DNA of 64,000 bases from SM23-32 sp964434535 (GTDB lineage Bacteria > Planctomycetota > Brocadiia > SM23-32). Positions 19,001 to 30,558 of this stretch are shown piece by piece (position 1 is the stretch's first letter; each line of letters starts with the position of its first letter). A program made the translations under genes and the position numbers. Where the stretch lies: contig CAYSWA010000007.1 of assembly GCA_964434535.1 (NCBI GenBank), positions 46,007-110,006 on the forward strand, in the 5' to 3' direction. The notes beneath the pieces were generated by a model that saw only the letters and a program-made list of their open reading frames with translations, was not told the origin of the DNA and did no database searches.

Positions 19001-20636
19001 CAAGGTCAGCAGGGACATCGCCCGCGTGCGGCACACAACGGCCGGCGTGACGCTGATCTCGCCGCCGCCGCACCACGACATCTACTCCATCGAAGACCTG
19101 GCGCAGCTCATCTACGACCTGAAGGCCGTCAACCGCGAGGCCCGCGTCTCGGTGAAGCTCGTCAGCGAGGTCGGCGTCGGCACCATCGCCGCCGGCGTGG
19201 CGAAGGGCAAGGCCGACATGGTGCTGATCGCCGGCCACGACGGCGGCACCGGCGCCAGCCCGCTGACCGCCATCCAGCACACCGGCCTGCCATGGGAGCT
19301 CGGCCTGGCCGAGACGCAGCAGACGCTGGTGACCAACCGCCTGCGCGAGCGCATCCGCGTGCAGGTGGACGGCCAGCTCAAGACCGGGCGCGACCTGGCG
19401 GTGGCGGCGCTGCTCGGCGCCGAGGAGTTCGGCTTCGGCACAACCGTGCTGGTCACGCTCGGCTGCGTGATGATGCGCAAGTGCCACATGAACACCTGCC
19501 CGGTCGGCGTCGCCACTCAGGACCCCGTGCTGCGGGCGCGCTTCGCCGGGAAGCCCGAGTACGTCGAGCGCTTCTTCCGCTTCATGGCGCAGGAGCTGCG
19601 CGAATGGATGGGCAAGCTCGGGTTTCGCACGCTCGACGATATGGTTGGCCGCGTCGAGATGCTCGACGTCGAGCCGGCCGTCGAGCACTACAAGGCCAGG
19701 GGGCTGGAGCTGGGCGCGCTGCTGGAGGCGCCGCAGGCGCCGGAAGGCACGTCCCTGCGCTGCACCGGCGGGCAGCAACCCACCGAGCTGGCCGAGCCCG
19801 AGCGTGAGCTGCTCCGAGTGGCGCGCCCGGCGTTGGAGGAGGGCCGCCCGGTGCGCGTCGAGCTGCCGATCCGCAACGTGCACCGCACCGTCTGTGCCAC
19901 GCTGAGCGGCGAGGTGGCCCGGCGCTACGGGGCCGAAGGGCTGCCCGAGGGCACGGTCCGGGTCTGGCTGCAGGGTTCGGCCGGGCAGAGCCTGGCGGCG
20001 TTCCTGGCGCGGGGCGTGGAGGTGCGCCTGGAGGGCGAGGCGAACGACTACACGGCCAAGGGCATGTCCGGCGGGCGGCTGGTGGTGGTGCCGCCGCCGG
20101 ACGCCGCCTTCCTGCCGCACGAGAACATCATCGTGGGCAACGTCGTGCTCTACGGGGCCACGGGGGGCGAGGCGTTCATCTGCGGCGTGGCGGGGGAGCG
20201 GTTCGCCGTGCGCAACAGCGGCGCGACGGCCGTCGTCGAGGGCGTCGGCGACCACGCCTGCGAGTACATGACCGGCGGCGTGGTGGTCGTGCTCGGCTCG
20301 ACCGGCTACAACTTCGCCGCCGGCATGAGCGGCGGCGTCGCCTACGTCTACGACGAGTCCGAGGCGTTCGGCACCCGCTGCAACCTGGACATGGTGGACC
20401 TGGAGAGCGTGCGCGGCGAGGAGGACCGCCGCCGGCTCCGGGCCCTCGTCGAGAAGCACCGGCGCCTGACCGGCAGCGCGCGGGCCGCCATGCTGCTGGA
20501 GAACTGGCAGGGTCAGCTTCCGCTCTTCGTCAAGGTGATGCCGCTCGAGTACCGCGAGGTCCTCCAGCGCATGCGCCTGGAGGAGCACCGCGACAGCGAG
20601 ACCGTCTCGGCCACCGAGGAGGTCTACCATGGGTAA
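16011..20636 (+). CDS. gltB: glutamate synthase (GOGAT) large subunit
   Basis: A 1541-residue alpha subunit that transfers the glutamine amide to 2-oxoglutarate. The class II glutaminase domain starts at Cys in HDACGVGFLARLDG (about residue 44); the first roughly 43 residues are a propeptide or non-native leader. The central and FMN domains follow (KSNSGEGGED, AQGAKPGEGGQLPGHK, GHDGGTGASPLT). The 3Fe-4S motif is CVMMRKCHMNTCPVG, and the glycine-rich C-terminal GXGXG domain runs to the end. ATG at 16011 has GAGG upstream; ATG at 16080 is an alternative closer to the Cys. It overlaps gltD by 8 bp. Confidence 0.95.
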   Translation: MGGEREQTDDPRQDGDPDQRRGAMDRAGRPRGGGLYDPRFEHDACGVGFLARLDGEAHHHVVADAVEVLANLGHRGAVGGDQATGDGAGLLVQMPDAFMRRVAGECSVDLPGPGQYAAGMVFLPDEPAAAERCMSALERASQAEGCLLLGWRKVPTSGEHLGELARSTRPDIRQVFVAPGRVPPGGFERKLYVLRRRVENEVAGWRDEATAQFYVASLSSRTVLYKGMLSGTQLVRFYPELDERDFACAFVVVHQRYSTNTFPTWQLAQPFRMLAHNGEINTLRGNVSHMRAREAELASELFGDDIEKVKPVIVEGGSDSAMLDNALELLTMAGRSLPHAAMMLVPEAWGGKFHMSEDRRAFYEYHAAIMEPWDGPAALVFTDGRYIGATLDRNGLRPCRFTVTGDGYVVLASETGVLDIPPSRIIRHGRLQPGKMLLVDMEENRIVSDNEIKARMGRQRPYRRWVRDNRIELRGLFAPSEIPPEDPEELLRKQHAFGYTREELSMVIGPMASQGQEAVGSMGNDAALAVFCDRPQLLFAYFKQLFAQVTNPPIDPLREQLVMSLMSFVGRERNLLDETPEHCRRLKIPHPVLTPEDTVRLRGADHPDLVTRDVDILFEAGGDGKALKVGLERVFAKAEKAIADGASILILTDRHMDEDHAPIPALLAVAGLHHHLIRRGLRTRAGIVVESGEPREVMHFALLVGYGANAVCPYVAFATVRQLAEEGLLARETSPARAADAYITAVKKGLLKTFSRMGISTIRSYFGAQIFEAVGLSRGLVDEYFCGTASRVEGIGLEEIAGEAARRHRAGFPAGRAPAALLEAGGAYHVRVGGESHLWTPEALHTLQQATRTDDYGLFRRYTALIDAQSERRVTLRSLFRFRETEPVPLEEVESVESIMRRFCSAAMSFGSISKEAHETIATAMNRLGAKSNSGEGGEDRERYRPLPNGDSRCSAIKQVASGRFGVTTEYLVNARELQIKMAQGAKPGEGGQLPGHKVSRDIARVRHTTAGVTLISPPPHHDIYSIEDLAQLIYDLKAVNREARVSVKLVSEVGVGTIAAGVAKGKADMVLIAGHDGGTGASPLTAIQHTGLPWELGLAETQQTLVTNRLRERIRVQVDGQLKTGRDLAVAALLGAEEFGFGTTVLVTLGCVMMRKCHMNTCPVGVATQDPVLRARFAGKPEYVERFFRFMAQELREWMGKLGFRTLDDMVGRVEMLDVEPAVEHYKARGLELGALLEAPQAPEGTSLRCTGGQQPTELAEPERELLRVARPALEEGRPVRVELPIRNVHRTVCATLSGEVARRYGAEGLPEGTVRVWLQGSAGQSLAAFLARGVEVRLEGEANDYTAKGMSGGRLVVVPPPDAAFLPHENIIVGNVVLYGATGGEAFICGVAGERFAVRNSGATAVVEGVGDHACEYMTGGVVVVLGSTGYNFAAGMSGGVAYVYDESEAFGTRCNLDMVDLESVRGEEDRRRLRALVEKHRRLTGSARAAMLLENWQGQLPLFVKVMPLEYREVLQRMRLEEHRDSETVSATEEVYHG

Positions 20637-22062
20637 GCCGACCGGTTTCCTGGAATACGGGCGCGTCGAGCCGCCGCAGCGGGAGGTGGAGGAGCGGGTG
20701 CGCGACTTCGCGGAGGTCGAGGAGCTGCTCAGCCCCGAGGAGCTCCGCCGCCAGGCGGCCCGCTGCATGGACTGCGGCATCCCGTTCTGCCACGCCTTCG
20801 GCTGCCCGCTGGCGAACGTGATCCCCGAGTGGAACGAGATGGCCTACCGGGGCAAGTGGCGCCGGGCGCTGGAGCTGCTCCACGCGACCAACAACTTCCC
20901 CGAGGTGACCGGGCGCATCTGCCCGGCCCCGTGCGAGCCGGCCTGCACGCTCGCCATCAATCAGGACGCGGTGACGATCCGGCACATCGAGCTTCAGATC
21001 GCCGAGCGCGGCTGGCGCGAGGGATGGATCGAGCCGCAGCCGCCCGCGCGCAGCTCCGACCGCAGCGTCGCCGTGATCGGCTCGGGGCCGGCGGCGCTCG
21101 CCGCCGCCCAGCAGCTCGCGCGCGCGGGTCACGAGACGACCGCCTTCGAGAAGTCCGACCGCGCCGGCGGCATCCTGCGCTACGGCATCCCCGACTTCAA
21201 GCTGGACAAGGCGGTCCTCGACCGCCGCCTGGAGCAGATGGGCCGCGAGGGCGTCTCGTTCGAGCTCGGCGTCGAGGTGGGGCGCGACGTCTCCGCCCGC
21301 TACCTGCTGCGCCATTTCGACGCCGTGCTCGTCTGCACCGGCGCCGGCGCGCCCCGCGACCTCGACGCGCCGGGGCGCGACCTGGACGGCATCCACTTCG
21401 CCATGGACTTCCTTACCGGGCAGAACCGCCGCAACATGGGCGAGGTCATTGCGCCCGACGAGCGGATCAGCGCCGAGGGCAAGCGCGTCGTCGTCATCGG
21501 CGGCGGCGACACCGGGGCCGACTGCGTCGGCACCAGCCGGCGGCAGGGCGCGCGCGAGATCGTGCAGGTCGAGCTGCTGCCCGAGCCGCCGAGGGAGCGG
21601 CCGGCGGACAACCCCTGGCCCACCTGGCCGCAGGTGCTGCGCTCCAGCACCTCGCACCAGGAGGGCTGCCGGCGCCTCTGGAGCGTGCTGACCAGGGAGG
21701 CGCTCGGGCGGGAGGGGTGCGTGCGGGCGCTGCGGTGCGTGAGGCTCGACTGGTCGGCGCCCGACGAGGGCGGGCGGCGTTCGTTCCGCGAGGTGCCGGG
21801 CGCGCAGTTCGATCTGCCCGCCGAGCTGGTGATCCTGGCGATGGGTTTCGTGCACACCGAACACGGTGGGTTGGTGGAGGAGCTCGACCTGGAGACCGAC
21901 GCGCGCGGCAACCTGGCCACCGACGAGCGCGGGATGACGAGCGCGACCGGCGTCTTCGCGGCCGGCGACTCGGCCGTCGGCGCCTCGCTGGTCGTGCGGG
22001 CGATCGCGGCCGGCCGCCGCGTCGCGGCGTCGGTGGGCGATTACCTGGACCGGCTCGCTTGA
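20629..22062 (+). CDS. gltD: glutamate synthase small subunit
   Basis: A 477-residue NADPH-dependent beta subunit that feeds electrons to GltB. The N-terminal adrenodoxin-like Fe-S region has CMDCGIPFCHAFGCPLAN and ICPAPCEPACT, ligating two [4Fe-4S] clusters. Two Rossmann motifs follow: VIGSGPAALAAAQQLARAG for FAD and VVVIGGGDTGADCVGTS for NADPH. The C-terminal GDS block is VFAAGDSAVGASLV. The start lies inside the end of gltB, so the two are translationally coupled. The carA promoter overlaps its stop codon. Confidence 0.95.
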   Translation: MGKPTGFLEYGRVEPPQREVEERVRDFAEVEELLSPEELRRQAARCMDCGIPFCHAFGCPLANVIPEWNEMAYRGKWRRALELLHATNNFPEVTGRICPAPCEPACTLAINQDAVTIRHIELQIAERGWREGWIEPQPPARSSDRSVAVIGSGPAALAAAQQLARAGHETTAFEKSDRAGGILRYGIPDFKLDKAVLDRRLEQMGREGVSFELGVEVGRDVSARYLLRHFDAVLVCTGAGAPRDLDAPGRDLDGIHFAMDFLTGQNRRNMGEVIAPDERISAEGKRVVVIGGGDTGADCVGTSRRQGAREIVQVELLPEPPRERPADNPWPTWPQVLRSSTSHQEGCRRLWSVLTREALGREGCVRALRCVRLDWSAPDEGGRRSFREVPGAQFDLPAELVILAMGFVHTEHGGLVEELDLETDARGNLATDERGMTSATGVFAAGDSAVGASLVVRAIAAGRRVAASVGDYLDRLA

Positions 22063-22087
22063 CCGGGCGCGCGGCGGCCCGCATAAT
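22059..22087 (+). promoter_or_regulatory. vegetative promoter for carA
   Basis: TTGACC (22059-22064), 17-bp spacer, CATAAT (22082-22087). The -35 overlaps the gltD stop codon. The implied leader to the carA ATG is about 138 nt, long enough for attenuation or a regulatory RNA structure. I see a short stem GCCCG/CGGGC in it but no convincing riboswitch. Confidence 0.6.
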
Positions 22088-22231
22088 GGGGCGTGCCGCG
22101 TGACCTGAGCCGATCCGCACGAGCGACGGCGGCACGGAAAGCGATCCGGGTCGGCACCCCCGAATGCCCGCGCGGAACGGGCACACCACGGGCCGCACTA
22201 CGTACGCACGGCGAAGCCGACGAGGGGCTGC

Positions 22232-23329
22232 ATGAAGGGCCTGATCGCACTGGAAGACGGGCGGACCTTCGCGGGCGAGTCCTTCGGCGCCGAGGGCAAG
22301 CGAGCCGGGGAGGCCGTCTTCAACACCAGCATGACCGGCTACCAGGAGGCCCTTACCGACCCGTCCTACCGGGGGCAGATCGTCACGATGACCTATCCCC
22401 TGATCGGCAACTACGGCACGAACCGGCGGGACGTGGAGTCCGAGCGCCCCCAGGTCGAGGGATTCGTAGTCCGCCAGTACTGCCCCTACCCGTCGAACCA
22501 CGAGGCCGAGTGGACGCTCGCCGAGTACCTGGTCCGCCACGGGGTGGTCGCCCTGAGCGAGGTGGACACGCGGGCCTTCACCCGGCACATCCGCCGCGCG
22601 GGGGCGATGCGCGCCGTGATCGCCTCCGGCGATCATGACCCCGACGCGCTGGTGGAGGAGGCCCGCAGCAGCCCCGGCCTGATCGGGCGCGACCTGGTAC
22701 GCGAGGTGACCTGCGATGCGCCCTACGTCTTCGCCGAGGGCGAGCCGGGGGCGCTGCACGTGGTGGTCTACGACTTCGGCGTGAAGCGGAACATCCTGCG
22801 CTGCCTGGCCGGCATGGGCTTCCGCGTCACCGTCGTGCCGGCCGGCACGAGCGCCGAGGAGGCGCTCTCCCAAGGGCCGGACGGGGTACTGCTCTCCAAC
22901 GGACCGGGCGACCCCGAGGGCGTGCCCTACGCCGTCGAGGCGACCCGCGGCCTGATCGGCCGGGTGCCGCTGTTCGGTATCTGCCTGGGGCACGAGTTCC
23001 TCGGGCTCGCCCTCGGCGGCGAGATGCGCAAGCTGAAGTTCGGACACCGCGGCGCCAACCACCCCGTCAAGGACCTGCGCACCGGCGAGATCGACATCAC
23101 CTGCCAGAACCACAGCTTCAACATCGAGATGGACTCGCTCGACCCCGGCGAGGTCGAGATCACGCACGTGAACCTGAACGACATGACCGCCGCCGGGCTG
23201 CGCCACCGCCGGCTGCCCGTCGCCTCGGTGCAGTACCACCCCGAGGCAAGCGCCGGCCCCCACGACGCCCGCCACCTCTTCGACCGCTTCCGCGAGATGA
23301 TGCTCGCCGAGCGGGGGGGAGAGGAATGA
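22232..23329 (+). CDS. carA: carbamoyl-phosphate synthase small subunit (glutaminase)
   Basis: A 365-residue class I glutamine amidotransferase supplying ammonia to CarB for arginine and pyrimidine synthesis. N-terminal CPSase_sm_chain domain: NTSMTGYQEALTDPSY. GATase triad: Cys in FGICLGHEFLGLALGG, plus His and Glu in VQYHPEASAGP. The preceding GNGPGDPE-like stretch reads LSNGPGDPEG. The last codons and stop (GAATGA) are part of a 9-bp sequence duplicated on both sides of the GxxExxY element. guaA would lie about 25 bp downstream if that element were absent. Confidence 0.95.
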   Translation: MKGLIALEDGRTFAGESFGAEGKRAGEAVFNTSMTGYQEALTDPSYRGQIVTMTYPLIGNYGTNRRDVESERPQVEGFVVRQYCPYPSNHEAEWTLAEYLVRHGVVALSEVDTRAFTRHIRRAGAMRAVIASGDHDPDALVEEARSSPGLIGRDLVREVTCDAPYVFAEGEPGALHVVVYDFGVKRNILRCLAGMGFRVTVVPAGTSAEEALSQGPDGVLLSNGPGDPEGVPYAVEATRGLIGRVPLFGICLGHEFLGLALGGEMRKLKFGHRGANHPVKDLRTGEIDITCQNHSFNIEMDSLDPGEVEITHVNLNDMTAAGLRHRRLPVASVQYHPEASAGPHDARHLFDRFREMMLAERGGEE

Positions 23330-23804
23330 ACCACCACGGAGACACCGAGGCACGGAGAACGGCGAAGAAGCGGGATGCCGGCCAGCAGGGCCTGGTGGGC
23401 GGAGACGCTGAGCGAGCAGGTGATCGGGGCGGCTATCGAGGTGCACAAAGCGCTGAGACCGGGCCTGCTCGAGTCCGTATACGAGGAGTGCCTTTGCCAC
23501 GAGCTTCACTTGCGGGGCGTGGGTTTCCGCCGGCAGGTGAACCTTCCGGTGGCCTACAAGGGCATCAAGCTGACGAGCGGGCACCGGATGGACGTGGTCG
23601 TGGAAGAAACGCTTGTCGTGGAGGTCAAGGCCGTGCAGGAGCTATTGCCGGTGCACGAGGCTCAACTGCTCACCTACTTGCGCCTTTCGGGGTTTCCTGT
23701 CGGGTTGCTGATGAACTTCAACGTTCCGGCGCTGAAAGAGGGGATCGTCCGAAAGGTGCTGTAATAATGAACGCCGTTCTCCGTGTCTCCGTGGTGAATG
23801 AACC
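23324..23804. mobile_element. compact GxxExxY-encoding insertion with terminal inverted repeats and 9-bp flanking duplication
   Basis: The unit 23333-23795 (463 bp) begins ACCACGGAGACAC and ends with its reverse complement. The right arm is 24 bp (23772-23795). The left arm (23333-23364) is the same 24 bp interrupted by an 8-bp CGAGGCAC insertion. The 9-mer GAATGAACC abuts both ends (23324-23332 and 23796-23804), exactly as a target-site duplication would. Only 10 and 7 bp separate the arms from the ORF inside. No recognised transposase is present. Confidence 0.75.
23375..23764 (+). CDS. GxxExxY protein (PDDEXK_3-type nuclease-like)
   Basis: A 129-residue member of the GxxExxY family. The name-giving motif is GLLESVY (about residues 30-36) within VIGAAIEVHKALRPGLLESVYEE. 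Downstream, HRMDVVVEE then LVVEVKAV gives the D...ExK pattern of PD-(D/E)XK nucleases, so the active site looks intact. The biological function of the family is not established. The ORF fills almost the whole inverted-repeat-bounded unit and has only a weak ribosome site (GAAGAAG). It interrupts carA and guaA without damaging either. It might be cargo, or the enzyme that mobilises the element. Confidence 0.8.
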   Translation: MPASRAWWAETLSEQVIGAAIEVHKALRPGLLESVYEECLCHELHLRGVGFRRQVNLPVAYKGIKLTSGHRMDVVVEETLVVEVKAVQELLPVHEAQLLTYLRLSGFPVGLLMNFNVPALKEGIVRKVL

Positions 23805-23822
23805 CCGGCAGAACAGGTGGGG

Positions 23823-25373
23823 ATGAGCCCGACCGAACATGAAGCCGTGGTGGTGCTCGACTTCGGGTCGCAGTACAACCAGCTCATCGCGCGGCGCGTG
23901 CGCCAGGCGGGGGTCTACTGCGAGATCGTGCCGCCCGAGACGAGCGCCGACGAGCTCGCCGCACGGAACCTGAAGGCGCTGATCCTCTCCGGCGGGCCGG
24001 CCTCGGCGACCGATCCCGGCGCGCCCCGGCTCGATGAGGCGGCGCTGGAGCTCGGCGTGCCGGTCCTCGGCATCTGCTACGGGATGCAGCTCTTAGGGGC
24101 GATGCTCGGCGGGGAAGTGCTGAAGGCCGATTCGCGCGAGTACGGCCCGGCGCGCATCGAGATCGACGAGCCGGACGAGCTGTTCGCCGACCTGCCCGAG
24201 GCGCTGGACGTCTGGATGAGCCACGGCGACCAGGTCAGCCGCATGCCGGACGGTTTCGTGCGCCTCGCCCACACGTCGACCTGCCCGGTGGCCGCCATGG
24301 GCGACGCCGACCGCGGCATCTACGCCGTCCAGTTCCACCCCGAGGTGGTGCACACCCCACGCGGGCCGGACATCTTCCGCAACTTCCTCTACGGGATCGC
24401 CGGCTGCGCGGGCGACTGGACCATGGCGAGCCTCGTGGAGGAAGCCGTGCGCCGCATCCGCCGGCAGGTCGGCTCCGAGCGGGTCATCTGCGCGCTTTCG
24501 GGCGGCGTGGACTCCACCGTGGTGGCGGCGCTGCTGAATGAAGCCGTCGGCGAGCAGGCCGTCTGCGTCTTCGTCGACAACGGGCTGCTGCGCGCGGGCG
24601 AGGCGGAGGAGATCCGCCGGTTCTTCCGGGACGAATACCCGGTCAACTTCCGGTTCGTCGCCGCCGCCGGCCGGTTCCTCCACGCCTTGGAGGGCGTGGT
24701 CGACCCGGAACAGAAGCGGAAGGTGATCGGGCAAGTCTTCATCGACGTCTTCCGGGAGGAGGCCGAGGAGATCGGCGAGGCCCGCTTCCTGGCCCAGGGG
24801 ACGCTGTATCCGGACGTGATCGAGAGCCGCTCCGCGCACGGCGGCCCGTCCGCCACCATCAAGAGCCACCACAACGTGGGGGGGCTGCCGGACGACCTGG
24901 AGTTCGAGCTGATCGAGCCGCTGCGCGAGCTGTTCAAGGACGAGGTCCGGGCGCTCGGTCGCGATCTCGGGCTGCCCGAGTCCGTCCTCACCCGCCAGCC
25001 CTTCCCCGGGCCGGGGCTGGCCGTGCGCATCGTCGGCGAGGTCACGCCGCAGCGCCTGCGCGTTCTGCGCCAGGCCGACCGGCGCGTCCAGGAGGAGGTC
25101 GAGCGCTGGGAGGGCTACGGCGCGGTCTGGCAGTCCTTCGCCGTGCTGCTGCCGGTGCGCAGCGTCGGCGTGATGGGCGACGAGCGGACGTATGCGAACG
25201 TGGTCGCGCTGCGCATTGTCAGCAGCGTGGACGCAATGACGTCCGACTGGGTCCGGCTACCGCACGAGATCCTGGCCCGCATCTCCGGGCGCATCATCAA
25301 CGAGGTGGAGGGCGTCAACCGCGTCGTCTACGACATCAGCCCCAAGCCGCCGAGCACGATCGAGTGGGAGTGA
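23823..25373 (+). CDS. guaA: GMP synthase (glutamine-hydrolysing)
   Basis: A 516-residue enzyme converting XMP to GMP with the glutamine amide. N-terminal class I GATase: VLDFGSQYNQLIARRVR, nucleophile in GICYGMQLLG, and QFHPEVVHT. The ATP pyrophosphatase domain carries the PP-loop ALSGGVDSTV, and the dimerisation domain ends with YDISPKPPSTIEWE, the usual GuaA C terminus. The chosen start is ATG at 23823 with AGGTGGGG upstream; a GTG six bases earlier is possible. It is part of the run of glutamine-amide users. Confidence 0.96.
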   Translation: MSPTEHEAVVVLDFGSQYNQLIARRVRQAGVYCEIVPPETSADELAARNLKALILSGGPASATDPGAPRLDEAALELGVPVLGICYGMQLLGAMLGGEVLKADSREYGPARIEIDEPDELFADLPEALDVWMSHGDQVSRMPDGFVRLAHTSTCPVAAMGDADRGIYAVQFHPEVVHTPRGPDIFRNFLYGIAGCAGDWTMASLVEEAVRRIRRQVGSERVICALSGGVDSTVVAALLNEAVGEQAVCVFVDNGLLRAGEAEEIRRFFRDEYPVNFRFVAAAGRFLHALEGVVDPEQKRKVIGQVFIDVFREEAEEIGEARFLAQGTLYPDVIESRSAHGGPSATIKSHHNVGGLPDDLEFELIEPLRELFKDEVRALGRDLGLPESVLTRQPFPGPGLAVRIVGEVTPQRLRVLRQADRRVQEEVERWEGYGAVWQSFAVLLPVRSVGVMGDERTYANVVALRIVSSVDAMTSDWVRLPHEILARISGRIINEVEGVNRVVYDISPKPPSTIEWE

Positions 25374-25382
25374 TTCGACAAA

Positions 25383-25430
25383 GGATTGCGGATTGGGGAT
25401 TGAGCACACTGACCACTGACCACTGGCCAC
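25383..25430. repeat. two short tandem repeats between guaA and carB
   Basis: 25383-25402 is GGATTGC, GGATTGG, GGATTG, a 7-bp unit repeated almost three times. 25407-25430 is CACTGAC, CACTGAC, CACTGGC, CAC, a second 7-bp unit. Together they fill most of the 66-bp gap and leave carB without a recognisable Shine-Dalgarno. Confidence 0.6.
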
Positions 25431-25439
25431 CGCCGTAGA

Positions 25440-28691
<3,252 letters not shown>

Positions 28692-28724
28692 CCGTCCGAT
28701 TGCCCAGGCGCGGAGGCGCAAGCG

Positions 28725-30554
28725 ATGTGCGGGATCTTCGGCTACGTGGGGCCGCGCGCGGCGGCCGGACTGCTCATCGAGAGCCTCAAGCGGCTCGAGT
28801 ACCGGGGCTATGACTCCTGGGGCGTCGCCCTTGCCGACGGGGACGAGTTGCACCTGCACCGGCGCGTCGGCCGGATCAGCGAGGCCCGCGTGCCCGACTT
28901 CGGCGGAGCCGAGGGCGGCTTCTGGGGCGGGATAGCCCACACCCGCTGGGCCACCCACGGCGCACCCACCGAGCAGAACGCCCATCCCCACCGCGACGAT
29001 TCGGGCCGCCTCGCCGTCGTGCACAACGGCATCATCGAGAACCACGTCGCCCTGCGCGCCGAGCTGGAGAAGGCCGGACATCAGTTCCGCAGCGAGACCG
29101 ACAGCGAGGTGGTGCCCCACCTGATCGCCGAGTTCATGGCCAAGGGGCGCGAGTTCCGGGCCGCCTTCCTGGACGCCGTCAAGCTGCTGGAGGGCACGTT
29201 CGGGCTGGCGGCCGTCTGCGCCGAGGAGCCGGGCATAGTCCTCGCCGCGCGGCGGGGCAGCCCCCTGGTGATCGGCATCGGCGAGGGGGAGATGCTGCTG
29301 GGCAGCGACCCCGCCGTGCTGGTGGCGCACACGCGGCGCGTGGTCTACCTGGACGACGGCGACGCCGCCGTGCTGCGCCGCGACGGCTACGAGACCATCG
29401 ACTTCGACGCCGCGCCCGTGGGCAAGGAGGTCGAGCAGATCGCCTTCGACCTGCCGGCGATCGAGCGGGGCGGCTACCCCCACTTCATGCTCAAGGAGAT
29501 CTTCGAGCAGCCCGAGTCCGTGCGCAACGCATTCCGCGGGCGGATCCTCCGCTCGGAGGGGACGGCGCGGCTCGGCGGGGTCGACGCCGAGCTGCTGCGC
29601 CTGGCCCAGCGCGTGCACATCGTCGCCTGCGGCACGGCCTGGCACGCCGGCCTGGTGGGCAAGTACCTGCTGGAGAACCTGGCGCGCGTGCCGACCCAGG
29701 TCAGCTACGCCGCCGAGTTCCGCTACGCCAACCCCGTCGTCGAGCCCGGCACCATGGTGATCGCCATCAGCCAGTCCGGCGAGACGCTCGACACGCTGGA
29801 GGCGGTGCGCGAGGCGAACCTGCGCGGCGCGGCGACGATGGGCGTGGTCAACGTGGTCGGCTCGACCATCGCCCGCGAGTGCGGCAAGGGGGTCTACATC
29901 CACGCCGGCCCGGAGATCGGCGTCGCCTCCACCAAGGCGTTCACCGGCCAGGTGACGGCGCTGCTGCTGCTGGCGATCTCGCTGGGCCGGATGCGCAGCA
30001 TGCCGATGCGCGACGCCGTCATGTACCTGGACGCCCTGGAGGAGATGCCCGACCTGATCTCGCGGGCGCTGGAGTGCAACGAGCAGATCGAGCGGCTCGC
30101 CGAGCAGTACGTCGAGGCGCGCAACTTCCTCTACATCGGGCGCCTCTACGAGTATCCCCTCGCCCTGGAGGGCGCGCTGAAGCTGAAGGAGATCTCCTAC
30201 ATCCACGCCGAAGGCATCCCCGCCGCCGAGCTGAAGCACGGGCCCATCGCCCTGGTCGAGGAGCAGATGCCGACCGTGGTGCTCGGCGCGCAGGAGGCGA
30301 TCCTGGACAAGATGCTCGGCAACGTCAGCGAGATCAGGGCACGCGGCGGCAAGATCATCGCCATCGCCCGCGAGGGCAGCTCCGAGCTGGCCGCCATGGC
30401 CGAGCACGCCATCCACGTGCCCGCCACGCTCGACCCGCTGGTGCCGCTGGTCGACGCGATCCCGCTGCAACTGCTGGCCTACCACATCGCCGTGAAACGC
30501 GGCTGCGACGTGGACCGCCCCCGGAACCTCGCCAAGAGCGTCACCGTCGAGTAG
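28725..30554 (+). CDS. glmS: glutamine-fructose-6-phosphate aminotransferase (isomerising)
   Basis: A 609-residue enzyme making glucosamine-6-phosphate for the cell envelope. The class II glutaminase starts at Cys2 (MCGIFGYVGPRAAAGLL) with HTRWATHG and NGIIENH. Two SIS isomerase domains follow (SQSGETLDTLEA; GRLYEYPLALEGALKLKEISYIHAEG). The end is PRNLAKSVTVE, the canonical GlmS C terminus. The gap after carB is 33 bp and no promoter or glmS ribozyme is seen there, so it is probably expressed from the upstream operon. It closes the nitrogen supercluster. Confidence 0.96.
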   Translation: MCGIFGYVGPRAAAGLLIESLKRLEYRGYDSWGVALADGDELHLHRRVGRISEARVPDFGGAEGGFWGGIAHTRWATHGAPTEQNAHPHRDDSGRLAVVHNGIIENHVALRAELEKAGHQFRSETDSEVVPHLIAEFMAKGREFRAAFLDAVKLLEGTFGLAAVCAEEPGIVLAARRGSPLVIGIGEGEMLLGSDPAVLVAHTRRVVYLDDGDAAVLRRDGYETIDFDAAPVGKEVEQIAFDLPAIERGGYPHFMLKEIFEQPESVRNAFRGRILRSEGTARLGGVDAELLRLAQRVHIVACGTAWHAGLVGKYLLENLARVPTQVSYAAEFRYANPVVEPGTMVIAISQSGETLDTLEAVREANLRGAATMGVVNVVGSTIARECGKGVYIHAGPEIGVASTKAFTGQVTALLLLAISLGRMRSMPMRDAVMYLDALEEMPDLISRALECNEQIERLAEQYVEARNFLYIGRLYEYPLALEGALKLKEISYIHAEGIPAAELKHGPIALVEEQMPTVVLGAQEAILDKMLGNVSEIRARGGKIIAIAREGSSELAAMAEHAIHVPATLDPLVPLVDAIPLQLLAYHIAVKRGCDVDRPRNLAKSVTVE

Positions 30555-30558
30555 GCGA

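Noticed and set aside
15936..20780. A 1614-codon open frame antisense to gltB-gltD
   Set aside because: It mirrors the codons of two unmistakable genes, has compositionally biased text (Arg, Ala, His, Gly), and no ribosome site or family resemblance. Long antisense frames are expected at this GC content.
28692..28724. A glmS ribozyme or riboswitch before glmS
   Set aside because: The gap is 33 bp, far too short.
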